Shown here: in pieces, positions 32,897-43,106 of the stretch
Layout of the letters: every line of letters starts with the position of its first letter
Position numbering within the stretch: the stretch's first letter is position 1
NCBI RefSeq assembly: GCF_029784155.1
Contig: NC_073692.1
Location: 72,475,544-72,539,543, forward strand
From: Uranotaenia lowii
Lineage: Eukaryota; Arthropoda; Insecta; Diptera; Culicidae
Direction: 5' to 3'
Length of the DNA stretch: 64,000 nucleotides
Made by a program: the position numbers and the translations under genes
The notes under the pieces: model-generated
What the model was told of the DNA's origin: nothing
The model's input: the letters and a program-made list of their open reading frames with translations, nothing else
The model's database searches: none

Positions 32897-33409
32897 GATT
32901 TGGTCATCATCGGACACAGGCAACACGTAACAATTCAAGACAGCTGACAATCTTGCCGTCCGTCTTAAACTTTCAGTGAGATTGAACAGCTTGTCGATGA
33001 CGTGTTCGATGACAGGCTTATCCTCAATTGGGAAGCATCTGGTAATATAGCCGAATCGCAACATTGGCATGCATTGACCATGATACGGGTTTTTAACCAA
33101 GCAGTTTTCTAGCTTACGCGATTGTTTGACGGATGGATTGGCTTTATTCCGCTCGGCCTGGCAATACTCGATGCTGATTGGTATCAGGCCCTGGTTGAAA
33201 AACTGAACCGTCGTGATGACCGCACCAGGAACATTCCGGAAGCACTGATATTCGTACTCGGTCAAGATAACGTAGCTTTTTTTCACCCCCAGTAGATATA
33301 TTATAAGGTCTTCACCGTCTTCACACAACTTGATGTCTTTTCGCGACACTTCGACACCCCGACGGAACGATTTAAGCCGGAAATCCAGCAGTCCAATATC
33401 GACCGACAT
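32897..33409 (-). CDS. Duplicated exon, copy 2, protein of unknown function
   Basis: 171 codons from the ATG at 33409 to donor ATC|GTAAGT (32896-32891). The exon has no stop. The open frame extends 24 codons upstream of the ATG to a TGA, without another ATG. I see no signal peptide or membrane segment. Recognisable features are only an acidic patch (KLCEDGEDLIIYLLG) and a basic stretch (QAERNKANPSVKQSRKLE). Preservation of frame in both duplicates over many substitutions suggests past selection. The remaining exons are not evident on the minus strand to the left. No function can be assigned. Confidence 0.6.
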
Positions 33410-33610
33410 TACGTAATCCACGCACACTTTTTTCAACTCAAGCGACGGAAACGCACAAACTTTAATTTTTTCCACCTCCAATCACCCCAAGAACTGTCAA
33501 AACTCCCGTTCTGTGCCGGTACGATAGAAGCTCGTCGCTAATTGGTCGTCGATGCTGTACAACTGAGCACGGCTGTGCGATGTTTTTTCGAGAGGGATGT
33601 CTCGAATTAA

Positions 33611-33939
33611 GCGGGCCATAGACTACACAAATTGGCCTGTACAAATTCGATGATTCCGCGTCGATTGTTTGATCTATGCTCGCCCACACACTATACAAAC
33701 ATATTTCACGCGAACACACATGATTGCTGGGAAAACAGCAACAGCAACAAAAAAAAACCATCTCCACCCCGGCTGGGAGAATGTTTTGTACAAAATATTT
33801 CGATCCCGACCGATTTTACTCCAACCGTTTGGGCGCTCATTCAAGCAGTGCCATACACTATGCAAATCGTGCTCACAGCGACAAAATTTCATCGAATTTC
33901 ATCGCATTTGTACAAATGTTGTGTAGTCTATGGCCCGCT
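33611..33939. mobile_element. TTAA-flanked MITE with about 45-bp inverted ends, 329 bp
   Basis: GCGGGCCATAGACTACACAA at the left is mirrored by TTGTGTAGTCTATGGCCCGC at the right. TTAA borders lie at 33607-33610 and 33940-33943. Copy 1 retains the empty site CGAATTAATGTAAATG. TTAA duplication suggests piggyBac-type mobilisation. Small frames inside are not supported as genes. Confidence 0.9.
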
Positions 33940-34052
33940 TTAATGTAAATGACCCAGTTTGATACCAATTAAAAATATATATAAAAAAATTGTGGCATTT
34001 AAATAGCTGTGGGAAGCCGACGCTGAAAAGGAAATGTAGGTAGAAAGTTCAA

Positions 34053-34862
34053 GGTGATGATCGCCAGCTTAAGTTTCAGCAATGTTTGCTAGCTGGGGGA
34101 AACAGTCGCTTCAGGCGATGTTCATTTTAATCATAAGATAATTGAAGCTCATTTTGAAAAAGTAGAATCGGTAAATGCCGCATGAAGTCAATTTTTATGA
34201 AGCCGCACACGAGAGTAGAAGAAACTTTGGCTCATCTTCTTATCCAGGATTAGTTCTATGGTTTTCAACCTAATACACTATAGCGCCGTTCCATTTGAAT
34301 ACTTTGTCTTGGTAATTCCCTTGATACCTTTTCGCATACTTTTCGGCAGGTCTTCTAGTTCGACTGAATGGTGTTTGATGTTCAACGGTCGTTTCGGATC
34401 ATGTTCAGTTCATCGAAAACAGCAGTTGAAAACCTGATTTCTGGCTGCCTGAGTCGACAGTAGTTTTAGTTACATTAGAACAGAGTGACAATTTTCATTT
34501 GTACTCGAGTGCTCGGTCGATGGGGTGCCTCCCACTAACTAAGGCGAATGGCAACACATCGTTCTTAGGAGACTCACAGCTAGACTACGGTACTCCAAGT
34601 AGCCTATCAATCCACAATTGTTGCGTTCCGGTTGGATAAAGGAACCATTTCCCAATGTAAATTTCGACCCGGTTTTGATTTTCGGCAGTTCTGGTCGACC
34701 ACCTAGCAGACGAACTTCAGCGTTCAGATGTGTCAGAGGCAGCAGTTTCGTCGGACAAAGAGCTTTGCATGCGGCTGTGGATTGCTACAAGAAAAAATGG
34801 AATATTTCAATCTAGGCAGCAGGATTAATTGGATGGCAGTCAGCTACAGCAGGGCTGATTCA
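34053..34862. other. No intact gene; weak retroelement remnant
   Basis: The minus strand at about 34562-34500 reads DVLPFALVSGRHPIDRALEY, which resembles the region after the integrase core of Gypsy-type elements. It stands alone between stops. Otherwise I see nothing. Confidence 0.3.
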
Positions 34863-35125
34863 CTAACCAGTAGCTTGAAACACGTCTACCAGATGGAAGC
34901 AAGTAAGTTTCTCCAGAACTGATGAATTTAGCTCGACAACAAACAGTTTCTGACACCAGTAGTTTCCGCTATCCATGGCAGCGTCAACAAAATATGAATT
35001 CCGTGCCTTTTCACCTTTTCGCATAAGTCCCATTACGAGGTAGATCACATTGGCCGAGTTGTGGCCAAGGCTTAATCTAATTAGCGTATGGGCATCGGTA
35101 TCTGAAAACGACAAGAATGTAGGTA

Positions 35126-35326
35126 TTATAGTATCCATCCAACGCACTTTATTCCTTATTTTTACACTCGTAGAATCATCATCACTCTGACTACCCGTGA
35201 CGTTCTCTACACGCTCCCTGCTATCAGCTCTTCTGTTCACTTTCTGTCTGGTCTCAAGGTATTTCATATAGTAAGGTGTGTTATGATTATACACAATGCA
35301 TACTTGGTAAAAGGTAGAACCCTACA
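35126..35326 (-). repeat. LTR of the non-coding element (3' LTR)
   Basis: Identical to 38246-38446. In element orientation it begins TGTAGGG and ends CTATAA. Confidence 0.88.
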
Positions 35327-37129
35327 TCCCTACTTTTCTTTAAATGAAAAATAAAAACGAAATAAATATATAAGCAACGTCAATCAGTTTCAATCAACTT
35401 TCAAATTTGCACATATCAGTTTATCAGTTCGCTACATTATTAACTGATGCTGTTCTCGATTCTAATTTTGAATAATCTCTGTTTCAATTCGAATTCTTAA
35501 AAACTCAATGGTTAACATTAATGATCGGTTGTAATATTATTGAACTGTTTTAAGAAGGGATTTCAATGCATCCCCTTTAGGGGGAATGTTATAGCAAACC
35601 TTATTGCACGTTTTTCAAAGCCTGCTCAACTTGTACTTTACTACTGAATCTAACTTATTCTTTAATGATCAACGTATTACCTCGTGCTCTCTCCCCTTTA
35701 TTTTCCTTTTTTTTTTGTATAGTAATCATGTTTTCAAATAAGAGCATCTCGCCATCGCATATTTTGATGGCTTTGGTGAGCCAGTCTTGAACCCCAAGCT
35801 GAACCTTTCCTGGTTTTTCCAAAATTCAGAAATGAAAATCCGTGAATTCACAACAATTATATAAAGAAGTATAAACAATATTCGCGTGACACTATCTCAT
35901 GAATGAAAACATAGTCTAAAAGGATCAGGAATAACCTCTAAAGATTTATGAGCTTTTATATGGTACTCAAATAGCCCACATAAAACTTCTGGGTTTACAA
36001 TTTGACAACCGGATAACTCATTGTTACATATAGCAATCAACATGGCTGATTCTGAAATTTGATGGTTCGAATCACCTTCTATTTATCCCCCTTGTTTCAA
36101 ATCAGCGACAGCAATAGGGTCATTTCAATGTTTAAGATCTTTGATATCTCTTTACCCAATATACCAACCAGCACCTACTTAAAATTTTCAACAGATTAGA
36201 ATATTCCACAAGTTCGAGAAACTACCTATCATAGACTTTGATAATTTTATCGCTTATTTATAACACCGCTATGCGATTAACATGTTTACTTCCATCTCGA
36301 CACCTCAGATTGCATTCTTCAACACGACAGTTTTACTTCCAAAGTGGAACGTATAGTAAATTTTCTTCCCTTTCTTCTCCTAGCCCAATGTCTTTTACAA
36401 CGTTATATTAAGGTTTTATTTCGTTCAATACAGTTGAAACACTTGAAAGTTCGCAAGCTAACATCCCATTTTGAACACGCTTTCATACTCATTCTGTCGA
36501 TACCTCTCTGGACCAAGAACGATACATTCCTTTAGTTATTCTGACGGTGTTCCTTCTTCACCACATTTTCTTTCATTTTTCTTTAGCTGCATGTCTCCAA
36601 TCAAGATTAAGGTGTTATATTTTTTTTTATTTTTCCACTGGAAACTAACACTTTCCAGAGCTTCAATATGTGATAGCTACTGATAGAATTTCATTTTATA
36701 TATCTTTCCACGATCATTTAAACATCTCTGAAATTTCTTCGAATATTTTCCGAAATAAATCCTTGTGTAGTGTTGAACCTAGTACTCAAACACACAATAG
36801 TACTACACATCACAGACTCCAACTAATTTTCTACCTCATAGTTCAGTTGGACACTCTACTTATGCCATTTTTTCCATTCGTGTTCTGATCTATATTCTGT
36901 TCCACTACTGGTAAGTTCGATAAGCTTAACTATCTAAAATCGGAAATGCCCACATATCACAAACTTGTCTAGTTTTCCTTATTTAAATTCAGTTCTACTT
37001 ATCTCCCAGCTAAGTTTTTGCACTCATCTCTATGTTCCCTACACTACAGATAAGCTTAGCTCAATTCAATCGTCACACACTTGTCACACTTGATCCAGAG
37101 CTCTTCAACACAAGAGATACACGTAGCTC

Positions 37130-37545
37130 CCTGTTACTTTCACCGTTATGTCTAGGCTCCCTGCTCTAGATCAATCCTATGTTGCTCGCTAGCTAGTTTA
37201 TCTCGTCTTGAACTCATACTTAGCTTTAGAATTATCATATTCCGCTCCCTGCTAATTTAAACACTCTCCACTCTAGGCACCCTGCTCTAGAGCTGAACAT
37301 AGCCTCCTGCTAATGTTCCAACACTCCTCTCTAGGCACCCTGCACTAGAGTTGAACATAGCCTCCAGCTAATGTTCCAACACTCCACTCTAGGCTCCCAG
37401 CACTAGAGTTGAACATAGCCTCCTGCTAATGTTCTATCACTCCACTCTAAGCTCCCAGCTCTAGAGTTGAACATAGCCTTCTGCTAATGTTCTATCACTC
37501 CACTCTAGGCTCCCAGCACTAGGGTTCCAGCTAAGCTACTGCTCC
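37130..37545. repeat. About 59-bp minisatellite inside the non-coding LTR element
   Basis: The block CACTC..CACTCTAGGC(A/T)CCC..CTAGAG(T/C)TGAACATAGCC recurs near 37262, 37321, 37379, 37438 and 37496, with more degenerate units upstream from 37130. The palindrome CTCTAGAG occurs in several units. Confidence 0.75.
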
Positions 37546-38245
37546 ACTTTTCAAAAAAAATGTTTTTTTTTTGGCTTCTAAATAAACAGTTTCACTAATA
37601 TTTTAATGTCAGCGATATCCCGCTGCCTAACAGAAACACGTCCTTTATCACAACATATCGACACTACATTCACGCACAATAGTCCTAAAATAGTCAATCA
37701 GTAAAGTTACATCGTCAGAACGGGTGAATTATTAATAACAGAACATTACAAGAGATGGTGGTATCGCATATTTTGCATTCCTTCATTCACTTTTCCTTTT
37801 CAAAAAGTAAACCTAAATTAATTTATTTTTCAACCTTTTGAAAACTCTGAATCTTACCAAACCATAACAACTAACAAATTTGTATATCTTATTCAAGATT
37901 ACCATTCATTCTTTCCAAACGAATCCATAAATCAATCTACACCACTTACGAAATATGTACCTTACTCTTTAAGGCACCTTGTAAATTTTGTTTACTTTTC
38001 ATTGAAACCATACTATAATGTATTTTCTCATCAAATTATCATGGCTTCTATTTCGCTTCTTCTCACTCTTCTCCCACAACAGCAGAACACTCGCATCTTT
38101 TCGACGGTCATTTTGGGTTACGTTTTCGAAAAAAACATCTTCCAGGTGTAATTGATTTCAATGCACAACCAGGCCATCATTTGTCCAGAAAATAATTGAA
38201 AACGTACCTTTCATATTCCTGGTTCGTTCTCCCGATCGTCGCCAA

Positions 38246-38446
38246 TTATAGTATCCATCCAACGCACTTTATTCCTTATTTTTACACTCGTAGAATCATC
38301 ATCACTCTGACTACCCGTGACGTTCTCTACACGCTCCCTGCTATCAGCTCTTCTGTTCACTTTCTGTCTGGTCTCAAGGTATTTCATATAGTAAGGTGTG
38401 TTATGATTATACACAATGCATACTTGGTAAAAGGTAGAACCCTACA
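38246..38446 (-). repeat. LTR of the non-coding element (5' LTR)
   Basis: Identical to 35126-35326 and followed on the right by the target duplication GGTA. Confidence 0.88.
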
Positions 38447-39130
38447 GGTATAAGAAAATATCGCCAAAAAGTAATGAAACCAGAAGCTTGGAATTTCAAT
38501 CTCCTTGGCTCTTAAGACACTTTTGCCACAATATATAGAGAAGTTTTTATAAACTACTCACAGTTGTCAACGGAAATCGCGGCCATGGCCTGGGCCAGGA
38601 CGCATGAGTGCTCCGAAATATGAGGCAGGTGGGAAGCGCTAAATTTGTTGTTCACTTACCGCTTGATTGTTGCGGTCGAGGCCTGTAGCAGCTGCTCCTC
38701 GTTCGAGGTGGCCGAATGGCTGAGAGCCTCCACTTTGGAATCAACTTGTGTAGCATTTTGAAGGTGACCTCCCGGGAACCATTACCCGAGTTTGCCAGGA
38801 TCGCTGGAGGTTTGGGTTGTGACTGTGGCCTCGGGATCGGGTGTACTGGTTTGTTTTGTTTTCTGGCTCGGCTGCTGGTGTTGTGCGAATCGACCTAGTA
38901 GTTTCCTCTTGAGGATGCTTGTCAGGAAACGCTTTCTCAGAGCCGAATGCGACGCGGATGGATTGTATTTTGGCGCTGGAGGGATTTATTGAGGCAATAT
39001 CCTGTGTGCCGGGCTCTTGCTTCGTGATGGTTCACGGTTCTCCATTGGGGGATACAATGAGAGATGGCTCCTACCTCCGATCTGTGTTCTCATGCTCTCT
39101 TTTCCGAAACAGAATAGTCCATCCAGATAA

Positions 39131-39650
39131 CTGAACTTGTTTTGTTTTGATTCTTGAGCACATTTAAGAATACTTGATAAAATATGAGTTATAGATTACC
39201 CAATTTTGAAGTTTGTACACGATAAGAAAATATCAATCGTTTTGTGATTATTCATTAGCCAGGAAAAAGTTGTATTACTTATTTTTTATATAACGTGTGC
39301 TCAAACTCGAGAAAGTTTATATTATTAGTATAATTGTAAATCATCAACTTATCTTTGAGAGTTCTTTCTTTACAAGGAAAAAAAAATTGCATTGGGTTTT
39401 CAAATACAGGATCATGATAATTTTACTATGTCCACGATCTAGTATTTTAAACTACGATTTAGTATTTTCTACCAGAAATCTGGGCTAAAGTACAACGACA
39501 TAGTATTTTTACTATGTGAACTTTGACAGCTCATAGTAATTTCCTCATGTCTAAATTACCATGCGCATGATATTTAGATATTGCACTATTCGTGTTCTTG
39601 CAATGACTATGCGCATGGTCATCATCTTTCGCGCGTGAAGTCCAGATTGA
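39131..39650. repeat. AT-rich repeat with CATAGTA / TACTATG palindromes
   Basis: Motifs such as TAATTTTACTATG, CATAGTATTTTTACTATG and ACCATGCGCATG recur at 39405-39620. Very similar motifs (CATAGTAAAATTAC, ACTATGCGC, TAATTTTACTATGC) occur at 52750-52895, just beyond the other side of the large Gypsy element. The two stretches may be halves of one older element. Terminal repeats could not be proven. Confidence 0.4.
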
Positions 39651-39719
39651 TCGACGACAGCCGGGCATGGCCTTAACGAGCCTTTAAACCGATACGCACC
39701 CGCAGCCGGACAACATGGT

Positions 39720-40190
39720 CGGAAAATGTATGTTTTCAGGTAAGTGAGATTGTGTTATTTTTTCCCATTTTTCCATACCTATGTGTGCAAGATAGATTTA
39801 CTTTTTTTTTCTCAATTTATTCAAGTGTCGGCGAATGCTGTTCTCGAGTTCCCCAACCGTGGGAACGTCCCTGGATGGTGGAACCAGTAAAGATTTCGTC
39901 AATTGGCCAACGTTGGGGAACACTGGGACGAAGGATTCTTACATCTGCCGGGCCATTGAATGCAGTCTTTCAGGTGAGTGAAATTGTGTTTTTTGATTAA
40001 TCAATCTACTGCTTATTGAATAAGCAACCTGAACAATTTTCCTATTTCCTAAAATTAATTTTTTTTTCTTGTTTTCCTTTTTTCATTTCAGGCACTAGAT
40101 GTAGTCTTCCATGTGATACCAATTTCCCCCGACCCCGACCGTGGTCGTATAAAATAAGTTGAAAAAAAAATTGGAGAAATAAAATTTTGT
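39720..40190 (+). CDS. Small three-exon gene or transcript, unknown function
   Basis: Exon 1 ends at 39739 (TTTTCAG|GTAAGT), exon 2 is 39826-39973 (TTATTCAAG| ... |GTGAGT) and exon 3 starts at 40092 (TTTCATTTCAG|). Joined, one frame runs from an ATG in exon 2 (MLFSSSPTVG) through exon 3 (RPRPWSYKIS) to TGA at 40160-40162, about 66 codons, with AATAAA at 40178-40183. The protein has several Cys and no recognised domain. The sequences around the first and second donors are similar (TTTCAGGTAAGTGAGATTGT and TTTCAGGTGAGTGAAATTGT), suggesting duplicated exon edges. It may be the tail of a longer gene or a captured fragment in a repeat. Confidence 0.4.
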
Positions 40191-40424
40191 ATTGGTAACA
40201 AATGAATTTTATTTTGAGGCCTTTATATCATGCATCATGGTAATTTTGTATTGTATACTAGTGAACCTACATATAAGAGAAGCGACGTCTCAAACACAAA
40301 ATTCCAATAGATACAAAAGAACTGTCAAAATCGATTCCAAACGATCCGAACATTTTGTCGCAGAGCTTTTACCTTTCTTATTGAAAACTCAACCAAGGAA
40401 GCTATTGTGATTGATGTTATAGAT

Positions 40425-41621
40425 TGTAAGACTAGCTGATAGCTAATCGGTAGATTTGCGGTGAACCCCTAATAATCCCTAGGGTCGGCAAGCTTACATA
40501 CAACCAAGTTGCAGGGAAGTTCGGGAGAGCTAAGAAAAACTCCTCGGATAAATTCTAGGTACCGTATAATTTCACAGATTCGCAGTAATTGGCTAACCCA
40601 CCACTTTCTTAACCTAATTATCTGATCTGGTAAGTATTCCGTTCCTCCTTGTCGTCGAGCTCGGGTTTGAGGAGGTCCGCTTAGAAGCTGGCTGGCTCTT
40701 GCGGGTAGTGTTGTTGTACCCGGCCCCACCTTGGGTGCTGAACCGGGCACTGCTGGTCCGTCGTAGCTGAGCGAAACGGCGTGATTGCGGAGTACCTGAC
40801 CCCACCTTGGGTGCTGAGACAGGTACCGGGAAAGTAACACCGACGGTGGTCGGTCGATATTGTCGGGCGGCGCGCTTGGACCTTCTACGGTGAGTAAAGC
40901 GCGTGGTGATGCCGTACCTGGCCCCACCTTGGGTGCTGAACCAGGTACCGGAATGACAACACCGACGGGTGTGGTGGTCGGCTGAAGTTCTAGAGCGCTG
41001 TGGCGCTCTCGGGGTTTGGTTGATTTAAAATCAAGCCGAAACAGCGGGGTCCTGATAATATTCAGGGTTATATTAGAGGGATATTTTTGGGCAGGGGCAA
41101 AATGGCGTGGGGTTACCTGGAGTTCCAATCGGAAACGACTCAAGATTGGCCTTTCCTTTTATGAATCTTCTGCTGGTGGTGATTCCTGTTCCTTTAGGAA
41201 TCTGATTACACAAATCACCACAATTAAAATTTTACGAAGAATTTTATGATCCTTCAGTTACTTTTAGGATCGGTTTTGTGCGTTCGCGAACTATTTCCAG
41301 AGTGAATGGTCATTTCCATTTTGACCGGCTCTGACCCCATTCGCGTTCATTGCCCCCGTCCCGCGCTCGTTTTCGCTTCGCCCTATCGCACGCTTCGCCT
41401 CTTCGCCTGAAGACTACGGCTCACATCTCTGCACTGCGCTCTGGTGGTGGGTTGTTGAACGACCATCTTTCGCCCGGTCGTTCGCTAGGTTAGCGTGGCT
41501 TGGTGGACTGCTTCACCAAGGAGAGCCCCTTAACCCCCACAAACAACACTGCAACATTTATTTAATTTACAATTACAACTAGATCACCGCGGCCTCCTTC
41601 GACTGACTAGCAACGCTTACA
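40425..41621 (-). repeat. 3' LTR of the Gypsy element, 1,197 bp
   Basis: Contains three copies of CCCCACCTTGGGTGCTGA (about 40724, 40798 and 40923), each flanked by ACCTG/CAGGT-type inverted arms that could form hairpins. A minus-strand open frame of 224 codons crosses these repeats (GSAPKVGPGT) and is probably incidental. It differs from the right LTRs by T instead of C in the GA(T/C)CTGGTAAG motif at about 40626. Confidence 0.92.
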
Positions 41622-41632
41622 CTCTCCCACTG
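41622..41632 (-). promoter_or_regulatory. Polypurine tract of the Gypsy element
   Basis: The minus strand reads AGTGGGAGAG directly before the 3' LTR, the expected position for plus-strand DNA priming. Confidence 0.7.
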
Positions 41633-41680
41633 CTCGGGGAAAAATATTTACAAAGTAAATATTTTCCTTTTAAACCATCA

Positions 41681-42046
41681 CTAGTCTAGAGCGAACACAC
41701 CGAGAACACATAGCTCTGAACCTGTTTCCACTAAATAATAATCGCACGGTTGAATTGACATAACTTTACGGTTGCTGGAGAAATATTTCACACCGAACGT
41801 AATAGATTCCAAAAAACATTTTACTAGAGGAAAACGCATAAAATTTTCGAGTATTATGATTTGAGTATCGGGGTCATAAGTTATCATCATCGGTTTCCCG
41901 ACTCCTCTCAGTTTCGGGACACATGGTCCTGTACTGACCATCAGCGTCTTTCGACTCCGGTCTCCAGCGATCAAAATATCAAAACCACAAGGGCTTGATA
42001 ACCTCACACAATACTGCCCAATTCTATTTAGATTGCTTAAAAACAT
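41681..42046 (-). CDS. Small extra ORF between pol and the 3' LTR, unknown function
   Basis: 121 codons from ATG (42046) to TAG (41681), beginning MFLSNLNRIGQ and ending CVLGVFALD. It is rich in hydrophobic residues but has no clear signal peptide, membrane anchor or zinc motif. It lies about 1 kb downstream of pol, in the slot where some Gypsy elements carry env or accessory genes. It could be reached by a spliced RNA, but no donor-acceptor pair was established. It is intact in an element with nearly identical LTRs, so absence of decay alone does not prove selection. Confidence 0.45.
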   Translation of the reverse strand: MFLSNLNRIGQYCVRLSSPCGFDILIAGDRSRKTLMVSTGPCVPKLRGVGKPMMITYDPDTQIIILENFMRFPLVKCFLESITFGVKYFSSNRKVMSIQPCDYYLVETGSELCVLGVFALD

Positions 42047-43106
42047 TTTAAAGCTAAAACAAAACTATACGAAATACAAGTTAAAAAAATAAATAGAAAG
42101 CATGAAACAAATTATAAACTAAAATAAATTAAAATTGAACTACTGAATAATTAATTAAAGCTAATGAATAAATACTAAAGGAGCGTTCACAAACAAAATA
42201 TCACAGTCATGAACAAGCTTGTGCTTCAACCATGAAACATTTCACGCGACTTGTCGGAGTTGCGATTTAGGACTAATTTTAATATTTTTACCTGTATGTG
42301 TGATAGAATGGATACGATCTGTCAAATTGGTGACAATGATAAACAGAATTCTGTGCGGATCACATGCGGAGGGATGCTGATAACAGGTATGGTTTTATTT
42401 GCAATTTTGTAACGACGAGTCAGTTGAAATACCTGTTACATTCAATGGTTTTGAGGGACTATGGCCGTTAGTTCTTGGATCAATGAATGACTACGGGTAG
42501 TTCAACTGTCTCCTATCAAAATTGTCAAATAAAACCTGGCCAATCATAGGTAAGTAAAGTGTTATGAAAGTGCATTCGATCAGTTAATTTTAGTGTAACG
42601 CATCCGCTCGATCCAATTTGTTCTTGTATGTGTTTCATCGTTGCTTTCTCTTGTACTTGCATTCCAATAAGAATTATGTTGTGATGTGCAAGGCAAGGTA
42701 TCGAAATTAACGCATAACTATCGGTTGAACTTTACACTACTGGTTAAAAGTTCATGACACAGAATTACAATCTAATTTTTTTTTTAAATATATTTCTTTT
42801 TTTTTTTATTTTATTACAGATGACTGAATGACCAATGACCGATGGATGAACATGCATACACAAATATTACACTGCGTGAACGAACAATATGAGTGCACCC
42901 GCTGTGCCACCCACTTTTGAGTGATGATTGCCGGGTTATATCAGCCGTCTGGCGAAAACTTGTATACAAGTTATGCTGTACTTAAAGCAGGATTTAATAT
43001 TTTTTTTGCTTACACACGACGATCAGGTATCTATTATTACCGAAATCTCGCATTCGTTCCGATTTTGGTAATATTACGCAGAAATTTTTCGCGATAGCTT
43101 AGTTTG

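Larger units (their letters stand above)
32189..34052. repeat. Tandem segmental duplication, copy 2
   Basis: Sister of 29254-32071. It contains two MITEs missing from copy 1 (32507-32667 and 33611-33939) and lacks the 1.45-kb insertion. The two copies therefore act as mutual empty-site controls. Confidence 0.9.
35126..38446 (-). mobile_element. Non-coding LTR retrotransposon (LARD-like), identical 201-bp LTRs
   Basis: LTRs at 35126-35326 and 38246-38446 are identical by eye, with the 4-bp duplication GGTA at 35122-35125 and 38447-38450. On the minus strand TTGGCGACGATCGGGAG follows the 5' LTR (primer-site position), and AAAGAAAAGTAGGGA precedes the 3' LTR (purine tract). The 2.9-kb interior has no ORF with a retroelement domain and contains a 59-bp minisatellite. 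Identical LTRs with no genes mean recent mobilisation by another element's proteins, probably a Gypsy-type one given the 4-bp duplication. Confidence 0.85.
34863..39100 (-). pseudogene. Decayed multi-exon gene of unknown function, with an LTR element in its last intron
   Basis: The last exon (35101-34863) follows an acceptor TCGTTTTCAG and encodes YTDAHTLIRLSLGHNSANV through to VDVFQATG and TAG. The preceding exon ends at 38562 with donor GTGAGT, and its frame (AQAMAAISVDN) joins that of the last exon in phase. Further upstream, coding-like sequence (SSAKIQSIRVAFGSEKAF; KVEALSHSATSNEEQLLQAS) is broken by in-frame TAA and TGA codons and at least one frame change, so the gene looks dead. A short gene beginning at MAAISVDN cannot be excluded. 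The intron between the two exons contains the 3.3-kb LTR element at 35126-38446. Confidence 0.45.

Noticed and set aside
38588..38665. A 21-nt GT...AG intron that would remove the in-frame TAA after SNEEQLLQASTATIKR
   Set aside because: It keeps frame on paper, but 21 nt is far below workable insect intron size. Loss of function by a stop codon is the simpler reading.
40469..41143. 224-codon frame inside the Gypsy LTR (also at 50933-51607)
   Set aside because: It lies wholly inside the LTR and reflects the GC-rich repeats there. There is no domain or coding context. It is kept only as a note under the LTR.
42780..42835. Plus-strand splice acceptor in a long T-rich tract ending TTACAG
   Set aside because: It sits in the minus-strand Gypsy element between pol and the 3' LTR, with no open plus-strand exon after it. 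The T-tract is better read as an A-rich stretch on the element's own strand.
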